Below are positions 1-10,912 of a stretch of DNA of 64,000 bases, one piece after another (the first letter of the stretch is position 1; the number at the start of each line of letters is the position of its first letter). The notes beneath the pieces are model-generated. The model searched no databases, was not told the origin of the DNA, and saw nothing but the letters and a program-made list of their open reading frames with translations. This stretch comes from Prostheceraeus crozeri (lineage: Eukaryota > Platyhelminthes > Polycladida > Euryleptidae). The position numbers and the translations under genes are program-made. The stretch is from positions 186,001 to 250,000 of the forward strand of contig CAJQUW010015597.1 in the NCBI GenBank assembly GCA_907163375.1, read 5' to 3'.

Positions 1-1378
1 CTATTATCTCTGGGCGCAGACATAGAATTACGGCATTTAGCCTCAGACATGCATTTTGAATAGTTAACACGCATTTCAATTGTTCGCTTTAATGCAGTTT
101 CATCGGAAGCCTGTTAACACGTGAGTTCAGTTTTCTGCAATGTCTACACCAATTTGGAATGTTTAGATTCATTTATGAAATGTTGATACTATTTTAGGAC
201 TTGCAGCTAATATGAAATATTTTGCTATTTCATGTGCTCAGCAGACAGTTATAAAATTGTAATATCCCTCATGTGATTGTCAGAGATCTTATCGGAAAGA
301 ACATTTACAAAAGAATTATTAAGTTTTGAAATAGAAAACATTTGTCAACTTTCAAATGATATTCTGAGATGAGATTTTATGGTTGTTTGAATTATTTCCT
401 GTATTTCCAATAGAGTTTTCGTCCCGTTTTTGCTCCGATACCGATTACATTATTCTGCACGTCGAACGCATCCGAACATCGACTTGACTCTGCTACTATT
501 CTCCAATTCTCACTATTTTCCGAACAAAGGTCGCATGGCTCCACATGAAGCCGCACATCTCTTGAGAGTTCTACTACTTCTCTCCCATGGCCGTTATCCA
601 TCATGCTGCCGCGTTGCTTCATTATCTGATTGCCTTTCTTGGCGAGCATTGGAGACGCGTGCGAACAGAGGTCGCTTTGATGGCTATCTCAGCAATTCTG
701 TGGGGGACGATGCATTATCGAGGACAGGAGTCGAATATTGACATTCTCGGAGTTGATATAAGTTCTGTGGGATACGGTTTGAGTAGCAGGACCTAGCTTC
801 TAATCATCTAATCGAAGTGATTAACAGATCAATCCTAGTTCAGATGCTCAGTTAAACCGTGAAATTGACTCCTGATTGTTTAATGTCTGGCCACTGCTTA
901 AATTATGAAATTAATTGTCATAGTGGAACAATTTTCCATATTAATCGAATCAAACAGTTGTTTATGCTCCCTTTCAAATAGGACAGGTTTATACTCCTTT
1001 GCTGATTACGTATTTCAAATTTAATCTGTGTGTGACAGCTTAAAAAATAGGGAGCTGTGCTGATGTCTGGAGATGTGAACTCGGCCCATTGATGATACTT
1101 CACGTATGAAATTACTATATATTATTTACTCACATTCTTGATGATTGAGGACGACACTCATTACTTACACTTGCACTTCTTTAACAACCACTTTTTAAAA
1201 TTTGCTGAAGAGGACGGCAAACTTAAAATATTTTGTATTGTCTCGAATGAAGTAAGAGGTCACATTCATTCATGTCACATACTACCAGGCCATATTGCAA
1301 TTGACTATTGGTTATTCATGTTAGTAGTTTATATTGCTGTCATATTACCATGCTCATCGCAATGCATTATTATCTTCG
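1..1378. other. flank with no supported gene
   Basis: No convincing gene. A GC-richer patch at about 430-800 is open on both strands (plus 430-741, minus 392-649). Neither product matches a family I know, and no acceptor/donor pair frames either one. It could be a decayed exon or repeat. Confidence 0.4.
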
Positions 1379-1398
1379 TTAACCATTTAAGCCCGGCC

Positions 1399-1478
1399 GA
1401 CGAGCGTTGCTCGTCATTAGGGGTCCAGCAGACGAGCGGTGCTCGTCATTAGGGGTCCAGCAGACAAGCGTTGCTCGT
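1399..1478. repeat. 32-bp tandem subterminal repeat of piggyBac
   Basis: Two full 32-bp units (1399-1430, 1431-1462) and a third partial unit (1463-1478). Each starts with a short palindrome, ACGAGC then 2-3 bases then GCTCGT, followed by ATTAGGGGTCCAGCA. Repeated palindromes just inside a transposon end are typical transposase-binding sites; that role is inferred. Confidence 0.75.
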
Positions 1479-1655
1479 AGCCACTGTGCGTTTAAGATAC
1501 CGGAATAGAAAGCAACTTTTCATTCATAGCCGGCTTGCTCGACTGAGGTGTCTTTTGCGCACGCGTGACTCTGTGACGTCATGCCAATCGATGCAGCCGT
1601 CTTCATTCATCACAGGGAGAGTGAGCGATATTATAACAGGCAGCCAACGCATCAG

Positions 1656-1765
1656 CCGGTTGTTCCAGAGATCGCTCGTTAAACCCGCTCATTGAGCGCG
1701 TGCATTAAACTTTTCAATGAGGCCTCTCTAATTTTGTTCCAAAGAGCCGCTCATAAACAGACGTC
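1656..1765. repeat. Harbinger left terminal and subterminal repeats
   Basis: The outermost 25 bp form the inverted end. About 80 bp inside, a second weaker module (GTTCCAAAGAGCCGCTCAT) echoes the terminal one, and a TCAATGAGGC motif lies between them. Confidence 0.7.
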
Positions 1766-1931
1766 ATCACAAACCAAGGCTGCATAAAGAAGAATATGAT
1801 TGACCTACATCCCTGCATCATGTTTACGTCAGAAATGACAGAATGATTAGCAGACCAATCATAATACGATGATGATCCAAAATTACGTCCATGTGCGTCA
1901 ATTCATCACCTTTGTCAGTCGTTGTGACAGC

Positions 1932-2702
1932 ATGGAATACAAAGGACCGAAACGATCACCGCGATTTACCGAAGCAGAGCTTCATGCTTTGGTAGATAGC
2001 TGCATTGCAAGGTGGAAGATTCTTTGCTCAAACATCAACACTGATAGTGTGAATCATGAGAAGCAGAAGGCCTGGTTGGATATAGAGAAGGAAGTAGCAT
2101 GTGTGAGCACGAGGACATCAAGACGTTGGCAAGATCTGAGAGGAAAAATACAGGTGGAAAGATCGAGAGTGAAGCCGAAGGGTCAGGAGATCAATCGCTT
2201 GCGGGACATCACAGGAAATCAAGCCTCAATCCCCGAATTGACAGATTTTGAGACCAAGGTGGCTTCGCTGTTGACCCCGGAAGAGCTAAATGGGATTGAG
2301 GGATATGAACCGCTAGGTGCGATCCGACCAGATGGAGGTTCAGTGCCAGCAGCTACAGTGCCTTCAGTTTTGACACCAACAGCATCTGCACCAACAACAT
2401 CAGCTGCACCAGCATCAACATCAGCTGCACCAGCAGTCTCAGTGGCTCCACTGGATGTACATGTAGATGTGTTGGAGCTTGCTGCGGAAGTCGATTCCGA
2501 CTCCGATGGCACTTTCTTGCCCCTTACATCGCCCATAACAAGAATACCTTCCGGTCACTCTGCTACGACAATTTCGTCGGGGATCAAGCGAAAATCCAGT
2601 TCATCGCTGCAGGCCGAAAATCTTCAACTTCAAAATGAAAATTTGAAGTTGCAACGCGAAGTGTTAGAACTTCAGAAGTACAGAAGAAGTACTATGATAT
2701 GA
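1932..2702 (+). CDS. Harbinger Myb/SANT-like DNA-binding protein
   Basis: A protein of about 256 aa, starting at the ATG before EYKGPKRSPRFTEAEL. An ATG further upstream at 1869 is in frame but adds residues unlike the family. Residues about 8-85 form a Myb/SANT-like helix-turn-helix of the NAIF1 type (FTEAELHALVDSCIARW, then WLDIEKEV and SRRWQDLRGKI). A low-complexity Ala/Thr/Ser/Pro linker follows, then an acidic patch (DSDSDG), and a C-terminal leucine-repeat coiled coil (LQAENLQLQNENLKLQ). In this superfamily the Myb-like partner binds the element's ends and helps bring the nuclease into the nucleus. It converges on the nuclease gene, leaving about 425 bp between the stops. The frame is intact. 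Confidence 0.88.
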   Translation: MEYKGPKRSPRFTEAELHALVDSCIARWKILCSNINTDSVNHEKQKAWLDIEKEVACVSTRTSRRWQDLRGKIQVERSRVKPKGQEINRLRDITGNQASIPELTDFETKVASLLTPEELNGIEGYEPLGAIRPDGGSVPAATVPSVLTPTASAPTTSAAPASTSAAPAVSVAPLDVHVDVLELAAEVDSDSDGTFLPLTSPITRIPSGHSATTISSGIKRKSSSSLQAENLQLQNENLKLQREVLELQKYRRSTMI

Positions 2703-3127
2703 AAGTCAAGAAACTGTTGAAGAAAGACTGATGCGTTGATTTTTCCTTTTGTTTTTTCTAATGTGTTTGCTGTAAATATAAATGAGCTATATATGATAAT
2801 TGTGTTCATTCTTATGCTTCCAGTAATAGGTTTCTGCATTTCTACAAGTAGGCCTATATAGCTACATGGATGCATGTACGTTACCACACTCGACTTGTTG
2901 CTTATACCGAATAACTACCGGTATAATTAATCAACAATACATTTACCATTTTCTATACATACCGGTACTTAATTGATTATATAGATCATTAATTATAAGT
3001 TTGAAGTTTCTATTATACAATGTAGCATGGGAATGTAACCCTTTTGCAATTACATATAAGAAATCCAAAAGTTCACTCTCATTATTTTAGCACATGTATT
3101 TGAAAAAAAAAACAATGGAAACAATTA

Positions 3128-4249
3128 CTAACATAAAAAAAGTGAGATGACATGGTTCCGCACTGCAGTGGCATGTGCATCTTCGGATGGTTGTTCGGAT
3201 TCCTCATCTACATGTACATTGACAGTTGGTAGAGGATCAGTAAGTGGGACTCGCATTTCAATCGCCAAATTGTGCAAAAGAGAGACAGCATTTATGATGT
3301 TTGCACTTCTTGATGGGGTAAAACGGAGAGGGCCACCGCTCTTGTCTATGCAGCGAAATCGGCTTTTCAGGACACCGAACGATCGTTCCACACAATTTCG
3401 AGTTCTCCGATGTGCCCGGTTGTAGTTGAGTGTAGAAGTGTCACCAGAGGCGGGATGGGGAACAAGAGTGAGTAAATTATTGGAGAGCCCGTATCCGCTG
3501 TCTCCAATGAGGTACCCCTGAGGAATGTGATGGTCCATGAAAGCTGCTCTCAGTTGGGATTCCCGATACACCGCAGCATCTTGAGTGGCTCCAGGAAAAC
3601 TCGCATCGACAAATGTGAAGCGGAGGTCAGGCCTGCACACAAACATAGCATTAATAGCGTGATATCCCTTCCGGCAAACATAGACATGTTCGTTAACTGT
3701 AGGACGTTTGATGGGTATGAGGCATCCATCTACACAGCCAATGACGTTTGGGAATCCAGCTATATCATGGAACTCGTTGGATAAAGTTCTGCACTCTCCA
3801 TGGGTCGTTGGTAATTTGATGAGATCTTTGTATGCTTGTTGGATAGCTTTTGTCACTGATTGAATAACTCGAGAAACAGTGCCAATCCCAACTCCATACT
3901 GCTCGCTTAGGTTTCGAAATGAAGACCCATGACCATAGAATTTCATTGCAATAATAACTTGCTCAATTGTGGACAATCGCTTCCCTCGCAACGTTGTATT
4001 TTCATAGTTCTGATTTTTGAAGGGTTGTAGATCATTGGCAATTTTGGTCATTTCTACGCCATTGAACCGGTAAACAGAGCGTATTGTCTCTTCGGACAGA
4101 TGGCCTATCTCTAAAGGAGAATATCTTTCCCTGTAGCATCTTGACGAGTGATAATCCAACACAACTTCGGTCATATTCGCCATTGCAAACTTTGTTGAAC
4201 GATACACAAGGAAATAGTGATGCTCTAAAGACTGCCTGTTGGCTGTCAC
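3128..4249 (-). CDS. Harbinger (HARBI1-like) DDE transposase
   Basis: A 373-aa protein of the DDE_Tnp_4 family, the usual length for an animal Harbinger nuclease. The N-terminal part (about 85-140) has the helix-turn-helix typical of the family (STIEQVIIAMKFYGHGSSFR, then GVGIGTVSRVI). Acidic catalytic motifs are present in order: GCVDG (D174), VDASFPG (D215), LIGDSGYGL (D250) and CVERSFGVLKSRF (E288). The likely start may be an internal Met (around residue 23-26) rather than the first. It would cut and paste DNA at the CCGGT-type ends of this element into a 3-bp target. No frameshift or internal stop is visible. HARBI1 is also the name of a domesticated vertebrate gene; here the TIRs and duplication show it is a transposon gene. 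Confidence 0.92.
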   Translation of the reverse strand: MTANRQSLEHHYFLVYRSTKFAMANMTEVVLDYHSSRCYRERYSPLEIGHLSEETIRSVYRFNGVEMTKIANDLQPFKNQNYENTTLRGKRLSTIEQVIIAMKFYGHGSSFRNLSEQYGVGIGTVSRVIQSVTKAIQQAYKDLIKLPTTHGECRTLSNEFHDIAGFPNVIGCVDGCLIPIKRPTVNEHVYVCRKGYHAINAMFVCRPDLRFTFVDASFPGATQDAAVYRESQLRAAFMDHHIPQGYLIGDSGYGLSNNLLTLVPHPASGDTSTLNYNRAHRRTRNCVERSFGVLKSRFRCIDKSGGPLRFTPSRSANIINAVSLLHNLAIEMRVPLTDPLPTVNVHVDEESEQPSEDAHATAVRNHVISLFLC

Positions 4250-4292
4250 TAGATCAATGTATTTATGATGCCTTTGTGATACGTCTTCTGAA

Positions 4293-4409
4293 CGAATTTA
4301 GAGATGCCTCATTGAGGCATCATTAAGAGAGCGATCTCTGGAACGAAATTCGTTAGTGATGCCTCATTGAGGGCGTCATTAACTAATGAGCGATCTCTGG
4401 AACGACCGG
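4293..4409. repeat. Harbinger right end, terminal module duplicated
   Basis: Read on the minus strand, the end consists of two tandem modules of about 60 bp (outer 4345-4409, inner about 4293-4344). Each starts GTTCCAGAGATCGCTC and contains TCAATGAGGCATC. The left end carries one strong and one weak copy, so transposase-binding sites are probably doubled on both sides. Confidence 0.75.
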
Positions 4410-4430
4410 CAGAATGATTCATTTGTCATC

Positions 4431-6224
4431 ATGGCTACCGGTGCTCGGTCACGACGGGTGATAGTACCTGTTAGAAGATATGGATTTGACGACAGCACAA
4501 ATGACGATTTATCAGAGAATTCAGACGACGACTTCGCATCACCTGGATCTTCAGATAACTCTTCGTCGGAATCTTCTTCATGCACCGATAATGATGAACC
4601 GCAGCCACAGGTTCGACGTGTTGGAAATTGTCCAAATGTGCGGCCATCTGTTGTGCAACGACACAAATTGCAACATGCGAATTACAGTCAAAGCTCAGAA
4701 TGGCAAGTAGCCATTTGTGGCAATGATACCAGGCCAAACGCTGTTCCTGATTACCAGCCTCCACGCAGTCCAGGACTACAAGTGCAAGTGCCGGACGAAC
4801 CTGCTGACTTTGCGCTGCTAATTCTTGATCAAGAATTGTTCGATCTACTAGCAGAGTGGACAAATAGTAGAGCCGCACAGAGAAACTACAGTTCTATCAA
4901 CAAGTATGGGAGAAGAAAGTACACTGTGCAGTGACAAGACGTAACGGCTGACGACATGAAGAAATTCTTCGCTATGTTGCTAGTCACGGGATTAGTCAAA
5001 AAGCCCAGAGTAAGGGACTATTTTGCAGAAAGTGTATATTTGGACACTCCATTCTTTAGACGGACTGATACATTTTCAAGAGATAGATTCGCCCTGATTC
5101 TATCTAACCTGAGATTCGCTACTTATGATCCGCAAAGACTACCACAGCGAATGGAGAAGATTGCGCCCATAATAGAGCTGCTCCGAAATAAAGTCCAGAG
5201 TGTGTATCAAATTGAAGGTGAAGAAGTATCAGCGAGTTCTTACTTCTACACAAAGGCAACCTGTATTTCAAACAATACATACCCAAGAAGAGAGCGAGGT
5301 TTGGGATAAAAGGTCATTCATTGAATGAAGCAGATTCTGGATACACGTACGATATACGGAGGTCAAGGAACGCAGTATTGGTGCGAGCACATGAACACAG
5401 TACAGGAACTATCCCCATCAGAGAAAATTGTGGTCCATTTGCTAGACTGGAGCAATTTGCTGAATTGTGGCTTTCAGATCACTGCAGATAACTGGTATAT
5501 GAGCTACCGACTTGCATCAAATCTCCTAGAAAAAAACACAACCTGCCTTGGTACTGTAAGACCCAACGGAGGAGTCCCGGAAGAACTGAGAAGCTTCACA
5601 ATGCAACCGATAAGCTCTGAATTCGCCAGAAACGTAGACATACTCATCACAAAATTTGTTGATAAACGCGTTGTCTATGTTATCAGCTCTGTGCATGTCG
5701 CTGAAACCACTGCCAAAACTCGCATGACAAAGGAAAGAGTACAAGTGGAGTATCAGAAACCTCCTATGATTGATGTATACAATACAACAATGAGTGGTAC
5801 GAATAGAACTGACCAAATGTTGTCAACCGTCAAAATCCACAGAAAGACATTCGTTTGGGTGAAAAAGCTAGGATTGCATTTGCTACAACGCTTCGGCATC
5901 GTAAATGGGTTTATTCTTGCGAAGAAATACATGCCAGATGCCATGCGCCATAAGAATCTAGCTGAATATCAACTTCTAGTGGTTGATCGTATTCTTCAAC
6001 TTAGTCAACCGAGAAATCCACGACGATCGATAATTCAGCACTCTCTCAGAAAGATACCATCAACTGCTACGACACCGCGTCCTACAAGACCGTGCAGATG
6101 GTGTAGGCAACAAGCAGCTCCAGGAACAAGAGCAAGTGCTTCGCGGTATTATTGCACTGGGTGTCCCAATAATCCAGGACTCCATATGGATGATTGTTTT
6201 GAAGCTTATTATGCTAATCTCTGA
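4431..6224 (+). pseudogene. piggyBac transposase, broken
   Basis: Starts at MATGARSRRV, just right of the Harbinger insertion, and spans about 598 codons, normal for the family. Order: acidic serine-rich N-terminus; DVTADDMKKFF, the usual start of the core; DTFSRDRFALILSNLRF; ITADNWYMSYRLASNLL (second catalytic Asp); SGTNRTDQMLSTVKIHRKT; and a C-terminal cysteine-rich zinc domain (CRWC, then YYCTGC, then a late His and Cys). Damage: an in-frame TGA at 4932 where the family has Trp, a small deletion with frame change around 5230-5320 that removes the first catalytic Asp region, and Asn where the third catalytic Asp (GVD motif) is expected. It is therefore inactive on several counts. Confidence 0.9.
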
Positions 6225-6416
6225 GTCTTCAGATGTGTGAATTTTTGTAGTTTTGCATGCCATTTTGCTGTCAATCAGATGTGACTTTTGGATGGAAATA
6301 TTCGTTTTCCCTTCCTTTGATAACTAAACTTGATTATTTTGATACTTGATACTTTTGCCAAATATAGCCGGAATAGAGAGCTGAAAATTTTCATATAGCC
6401 GGGCCTAAAAGGTTAA

Positions 6417-8552
6417 CCAAATGATTGTCTTAAACAATCACTGTACGATGAAGAGACCCGAGCGGAATGTAGGTCATGATGAGTTAATCGCATTGAGGTC
6501 AACTGAAAAATCTTTTTATAACGTGTATGTTGCATTTGACATCTTTTTGAAATTGACCAACCCATAGTTTTTGTCGAAGCATTGTGTGTACGATCAGATA
6601 AAGCGAGCGTGCGCTTTTTAGGTGGGTGATATAAACGATCCAAGTAGAAGGGTGGCTGAATAAATAATATCCATCAAAAATAATTCGAATTTTTATGACG
6701 CTGATTGTTTCACAAATTAAATTGTATCTGTCTGAATCAATTGACTGATTTGAGGACAAATGTCGAAACTGAGAGTAACTCTAGCTCGTTCATATGACAT
6801 AATGTATTATTACTCAAAGTATTTAATGAGTTATAAATCAAAGTAATAATCAATTTAATGACTCATCCACATAAACGTGTATGCAGCATCTACTGCTGCA
6901 CGATACATGAATGATTATAATGATTAAAAGCTATCAAATATACACCTGACTTTCTGCAATAGAGGCTGTTTGCTGTTAATGATTCTGTGTTACTCAGCTG
7001 CTCCATTTTAAAACGTTAGTCAACTTTGGTTTATGTCATTCACAAATACTATTTGAACTCTGAGCAAAAAATTATGCAGTTTTTTTGATAGTCTTCATAT
7101 AAGTTGTTGGAAGCCCAGCTTTGATATTGTCAGGACTCAGAACTGACATGACTTTACTTAAAGTATTTGACTGACGCCAGATGCTACTCTTACAATTGCT
7201 CAATTATATTGTTTCGTCTCGCACGTGTATTTATTCGGATTCTCATACATCATAACTCAGCAAAATTTGAAAAATTCCGTTGGGTTATTTCTAGTGTGTG
7301 ATATTCTCTAGCCCATAAAGACGATCTAGTAAATGCTTACATTGTCTGTAGTTTCCAAGCCAATTTATGATGAAATCCGTAACAATATTTGAATGTCAGT
7401 TTCTCTTCGAAATAATTGCTTCCAAATGTTATGCATTGCTAAGTTTAACATTTGAAAATCTTTTCAAAGGATATAGCGTATCGGATGTTCTCAATTTGAA
7501 ATCATTTTAATGGATTTGGAAATTATATATTCGGCGGAAGTGCAAACTGAGAGTAGAGACATTGTTTTTAAGGAATTCTGTATGCGGAAGTTACACTTGA
7601 TAGGAACGAGCCTCGAAAAAAACGCAAAATCAATTTTTGATATTACTTTGAAAGACAAAATGACTAAGGTTTTAGAATTTTTGTTCCAAGCAACTTAAGA
7701 AATCTTACTCAAACATCATGGAGGTTCACAGATGCGCATAGTTTATATGGTTGGTTGCACCTGTCCGGAACGGTGCACTTAAAATTCTAATTAGTTACTC
7801 TGCACTTAGGCTTTAAGCATACCGTGATCACAAACAAAGCATATTTCTTCGGTTTAGATTGTCTTGTGATCGCGTATTAAGTTGGTAAAGCTGAAAAATA
7901 TTCCTAAGATCAAAATGTTTACTTATAGAATTGCTTGTATCACTTTTTTCTTTCAGAATCAAATAAGAGTAAATGCTAGAAAAATCGAATTGTGTTCAAG
8001 AATGAAATATAGACTTTAGTAGGTGGCATTTATGTCTATTTTGCCGATGCTTAGAACTGATTTATCTTGCTTAGACGATTCTCACTGGATCCTTCAATAT
8101 TTCTAAAATTCTTTAATTGGATTGTCCACTTGCATGAGACGCATTCCGGAAATTCGAGGTCTAATAGAAGTAAAAGAGGGATGTAAAAAATATGAAACAT
8201 GTTACAAAAGAGCATAAAGAAGGGGTTTCCTAGACTTCTCTTACTAGGGGTTTCCTAGAATTTCCGGAAATTGTGTATCGCCAGAATCTCTTCAAGATTG
8301 CTCATTCTGCATGTTAAAATCTTAGTTCCTTGCGATTTGCTAGTCTAAGACGTAAAATAATAAGAAATGATTCCATCTAAAATAAGACAAAACATCAAAA
8401 TGAAAAAACGTTGAATTCCAGTGCATCAGCCCGTGAACCTGCGCACCTAGAAAAAAGCGGTTACGCCGGTGTCCTATCCTGCTAGTCTGTCTTCATCACA
8501 TTCATCCTTATGTTTGACTTTAATGATAGATACAATGAAGTACAATAAAGTA
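6417..8552. other. non-coding stretch
   Basis: AT-rich sequence with scattered short open frames only (for example 7510-7698, no family match). A short direct repeat of AGGGGTTTCCTAGA-like sequence lies near 8220-8260. I see no splice-framed exon and no transposon ends. Confidence 0.5.
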
Positions 8553-8650
8553 CAATGATCTTCGACTTAATCATATGTTGGACTCAACACACATGATTGA
8601 GCCGAAGACGAAACGTCGTGTTTAATAGAATTTACGGTCGAAGATCATTG
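8553..8650. repeat. short inverted repeat enclosing a ribozyme-like core
   Basis: Perfect 14-bp arms, CAATGATCTTCGAC at 8553-8566 and its complement at 8637-8650, enclose 70 bp that hold a hammerhead-like sequence. The arrangement resembles the palindrome at 34.13-34.31 kb. Confidence 0.7.
8586..8624 (+). ncRNA. degenerate hammerhead-like motif
   Basis: AACAC (8586-8590) can pair with GTGTT (8618-8622) as stem I. GAAA lies at 8610-8613, followed by CGTC and the expected cleavage position. The 5' half of the core is not the canonical CTGATGA, so this copy is probably inactive. Similar short motifs mark Penelope-like retroelement ends. Confidence 0.4.
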
Positions 8651-10766
8651 ATATTTTTTTCCTTATTGAACTGCTTAACCGACCGATGGCTTTTGGTATA
8701 ATATAATAAAGCAGTCAATTTTTGGACAATCCGTTACTAATGCTAATTTCCAACTATTGCCCTCTTTTTCGAAAGTGTTTGTTGTTTGAATTTTGATGAT
8801 GCGTCATTCTAGGAATATGGCACATTTTCCCATTCGCTTTTGTACCTAACCAATAGAGTTATAAAAAACGCTATTAAGACGACCATAAAACACTATCTAG
8901 AAATGCTCAAGACAGATATCAAATCAATAACAATTCAAATACTTAATTAAGGAAATTAGATGCGTCGCATTATATATTTAAATTTGACGAGAAAATCTCT
9001 CTGCTTACTGATTTAAATTTTGATGACTCAAGATTAAAACTCTCTTAATGACTTTCTTTGCAGGAGATTATAGATACAATTTTTCAATAGAGAAATATTC
9101 ATGCTATTGTGGCCGAAAATTGTACTTGTGATGAATTCACATTTGATGTCAATACAAAATTGTATAAATAATGATCTTGTCATTTTTGGATTCTTGATAG
9201 CTTATAAATATGTGATTGTTGCGACATTCTTGACACTATTTGATTCTGTTGCATTTTTCAAATATCAGTTTCATGACGTTGGAACCTGCAATAAAATACT
9301 CATCAGTACTATTGATATTGGCGTGCTGTACCCAAGTTTTTGGATTTTGACGGGAAACAGCTTCAAACGTTTCAATTTCTTGCCAATTTACTTGATATTC
9401 ATGAAGGGATTCTCTTGTAAGGGATTCTGTCGTGGACATGTGAAGATCAAAGAGTAATTATTGATGGAGATTTTCAGGTGCTTCTCAGGTAATTATTTAC
9501 ATCTTAAGTATAATTTCACTATTAGAGCTTACCGTTGACGAAGCATTACGGTTGATAAATTCGCGTATGGTTTTATAGATATCTATGCTGAAAATTCATC
9601 GTAGTGAGTATCAGTGTGCAATAAGGTGTTGTGCATGCCTATTTAACAGTGCATGTGCGTTATATTTGCATCATTGACAACTGCGATCTTAAATTAGATT
9701 TTTCTGTTCTGAGCACAAATGAACTGACACTCGGCAACCTTTTCTGATTATCAAAACCAGGATGAACAAATCCAGAGCAGCTTGCTTTTCAGTCAATTAG
9801 CCTCCATTTTAGATTATATGAACTAGTCTGAACTTTTCTGAGTCGTACTGATGAATCCTTGCAGAATCAAACACAGAGTCTGCGATTGCCAATGTACTTA
9901 AGTCTGTGGGCATTTCTGATTTTGAACTGTGAACTGAAATTTAATGGCATTTATTCAAAGTAAAAGCAAAAATATAAATATTAGTTGATACAAGAATATA
10001 TGCGGCGTATTTCGAACAGCATATTGAGCCTATACTAGGGATTAAATTTACACTGTATACAAATAAACATAATATACCTGACTGCGGTGCACCTGAGAAT
10101 CTAGCAAAACTCTATAAAATATCATTAATTGCCTGATATTATTAAATGTAAATTAAACATCATTACATTCTGTAAGTTCATTTCGAAATATTATAAGACT
10201 TTTGATAAGATTTGAATGATTGAGAATGAGAATGGAGGTCATGAAAATTAATCGTAGCTTCATGCTTGCCAAAAACATTTACGGACTAAGAAATAGGCTT
10301 GCTATCTTAGCCGGTGTGTAAATGTTCCGCCAACATTCAACGTTGTATGGTAGGAACATGCAATGTTAGATGTTATTGACCTGCTTGGTTGAGCAATTAC
10401 ATACACCGTATTCGAAGTATTCAAATGCTCTGAATACTAAGATTGTTCACTTCTGCTATAAAGTCGAATTAATTTACTTACATTCTCACATTCTTTCTAT
10501 TATCAGATGTCGTAAAATGTTCTCAAATAGCTGTGTAGAAAAATTTGAATTTTTTTGTATATTCCCTTCAAAACATCGAGCTGCATTTAATCTTCTGTCA
10601 GGCAGCTATTGCATTCAGAAATTCCGTCTTTCCGTGATGATTGTGCTAATAATTTGCATCATGTAATTCCTTCAAAAGTTTTCACATGACATTAGCTCGT
10701 TCCCATTAATTCAACCATACATTTTCCTCACGACAAAATGATGATTGGATATATTTTTCTCTTCAG
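8651..10766. other. non-coding stretch, probably intronic
   Basis: AT-rich with short open frames (9101-9457, 10370-10666) rich in Phe, Ile and Cys, as expected of random AT-rich translation. No recognisable repeat ends. It precedes the well-supported exon at 10767 and is probably intron. Confidence 0.45.
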
Positions 10767-10912
10767 TCGTGCAGCGGCCGCTGCAAACGCCCTACTGAGC
10801 AACTACACGCTGACGGGTGGAAGTCCTGCGGCATCTGTGGTCAGCCAGACGGGCGCCCTCTCCGCCTTCTCCGGCGCCACAACTCCTGTCGTGCAGGCGG
10901 TCACCCAAGCCA
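10767..10912 (+). CDS. host coding exon, Ala/Ser/Thr-rich
   Basis: A 146-nt GC-rich island in AT-rich surroundings, preceded by a pyrimidine tract and AG (TTTTTCTCTTCAG) and followed by a consensus donor (GCCA|GTAAGT). In the preferred frame it reads RAAAAANALLSNYTLTGGSP, then a stretch ending TTPVVQAVTQA: low complexity, as in linkers of RNA-binding or transcription-regulating proteins. A second frame is also open but Cys/Arg-rich and less natural. Exon length is not a multiple of three, so flanking exons must supply the phase. I cannot name the gene. It is the strongest host-coding signal in the window. Confidence 0.7.

Larger units (their letters stand above)
1656..4409. mobile_element. 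PIF/Harbinger transposon, complete-looking
   Basis: A 2,754-bp element with the 3-bp duplication CAG at 1653-1655 and 4410-4412. The inverted ends begin CCGGTYGTTCCAGAGATCGC and agree for about 25 bp with one or two differences. It carries the two genes expected of the superfamily in convergent order: a Myb/SANT-like protein on plus (1932-2702) and a HARBI1-type nuclease on minus (3128-4249). Both frames are open from start to stop. Removing the element rejoins the piggyBac leader cleanly about 20 bp before that transposase start, so Harbinger inserted after piggyBac. It may be autonomous; activity is not shown. Confidence 0.93.
1383..6412 (+). mobile_element. piggyBac DNA transposon, with nested Harbinger
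   Basis: Bounded by TTAA at 1379-1382 and 6413-6416, the target duplication of piggyBac elements. Just inside are 15-bp inverted ends, CCATTTAAGCCCGGC at 1383-1397 and its partner at 6398-6412, matching at 13 of 15 positions. The transposase reading frame (4431-6224) runs rightward. A Harbinger element with its own target duplication (1656-4409) separates the left end from the transposase, so the original piggyBac was about 2.3 kb. Ends and TTAA sites look intact but the transposase is broken, so this copy could move only with an enzyme supplied elsewhere. Confidence 0.92.

Noticed and set aside
392-796. Overlapping open frames on both strands in a GC-richer patch
   Set aside because: No family resemblance on either strand and no splice signals framing them. 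Kept only as an unassigned patch.
1399-1478. Short direct repeats resembling a small CRISPR-like array
   Set aside because: The units are contiguous with no spacers, lie just inside a piggyBac end, and the genome is eukaryotic.
1869-1931. Upstream ATG for the Harbinger Myb-like gene
   Set aside because: It is in frame, but the extra residues are unlike family N-termini. The later ATG before EYKGPKRSPRF fits better.
2219-2536. Minus-strand frame rich in Ala, Ser and Gly across the Myb-like gene
   Set aside because: It is the antisense of the low-complexity linker and has no independent support.
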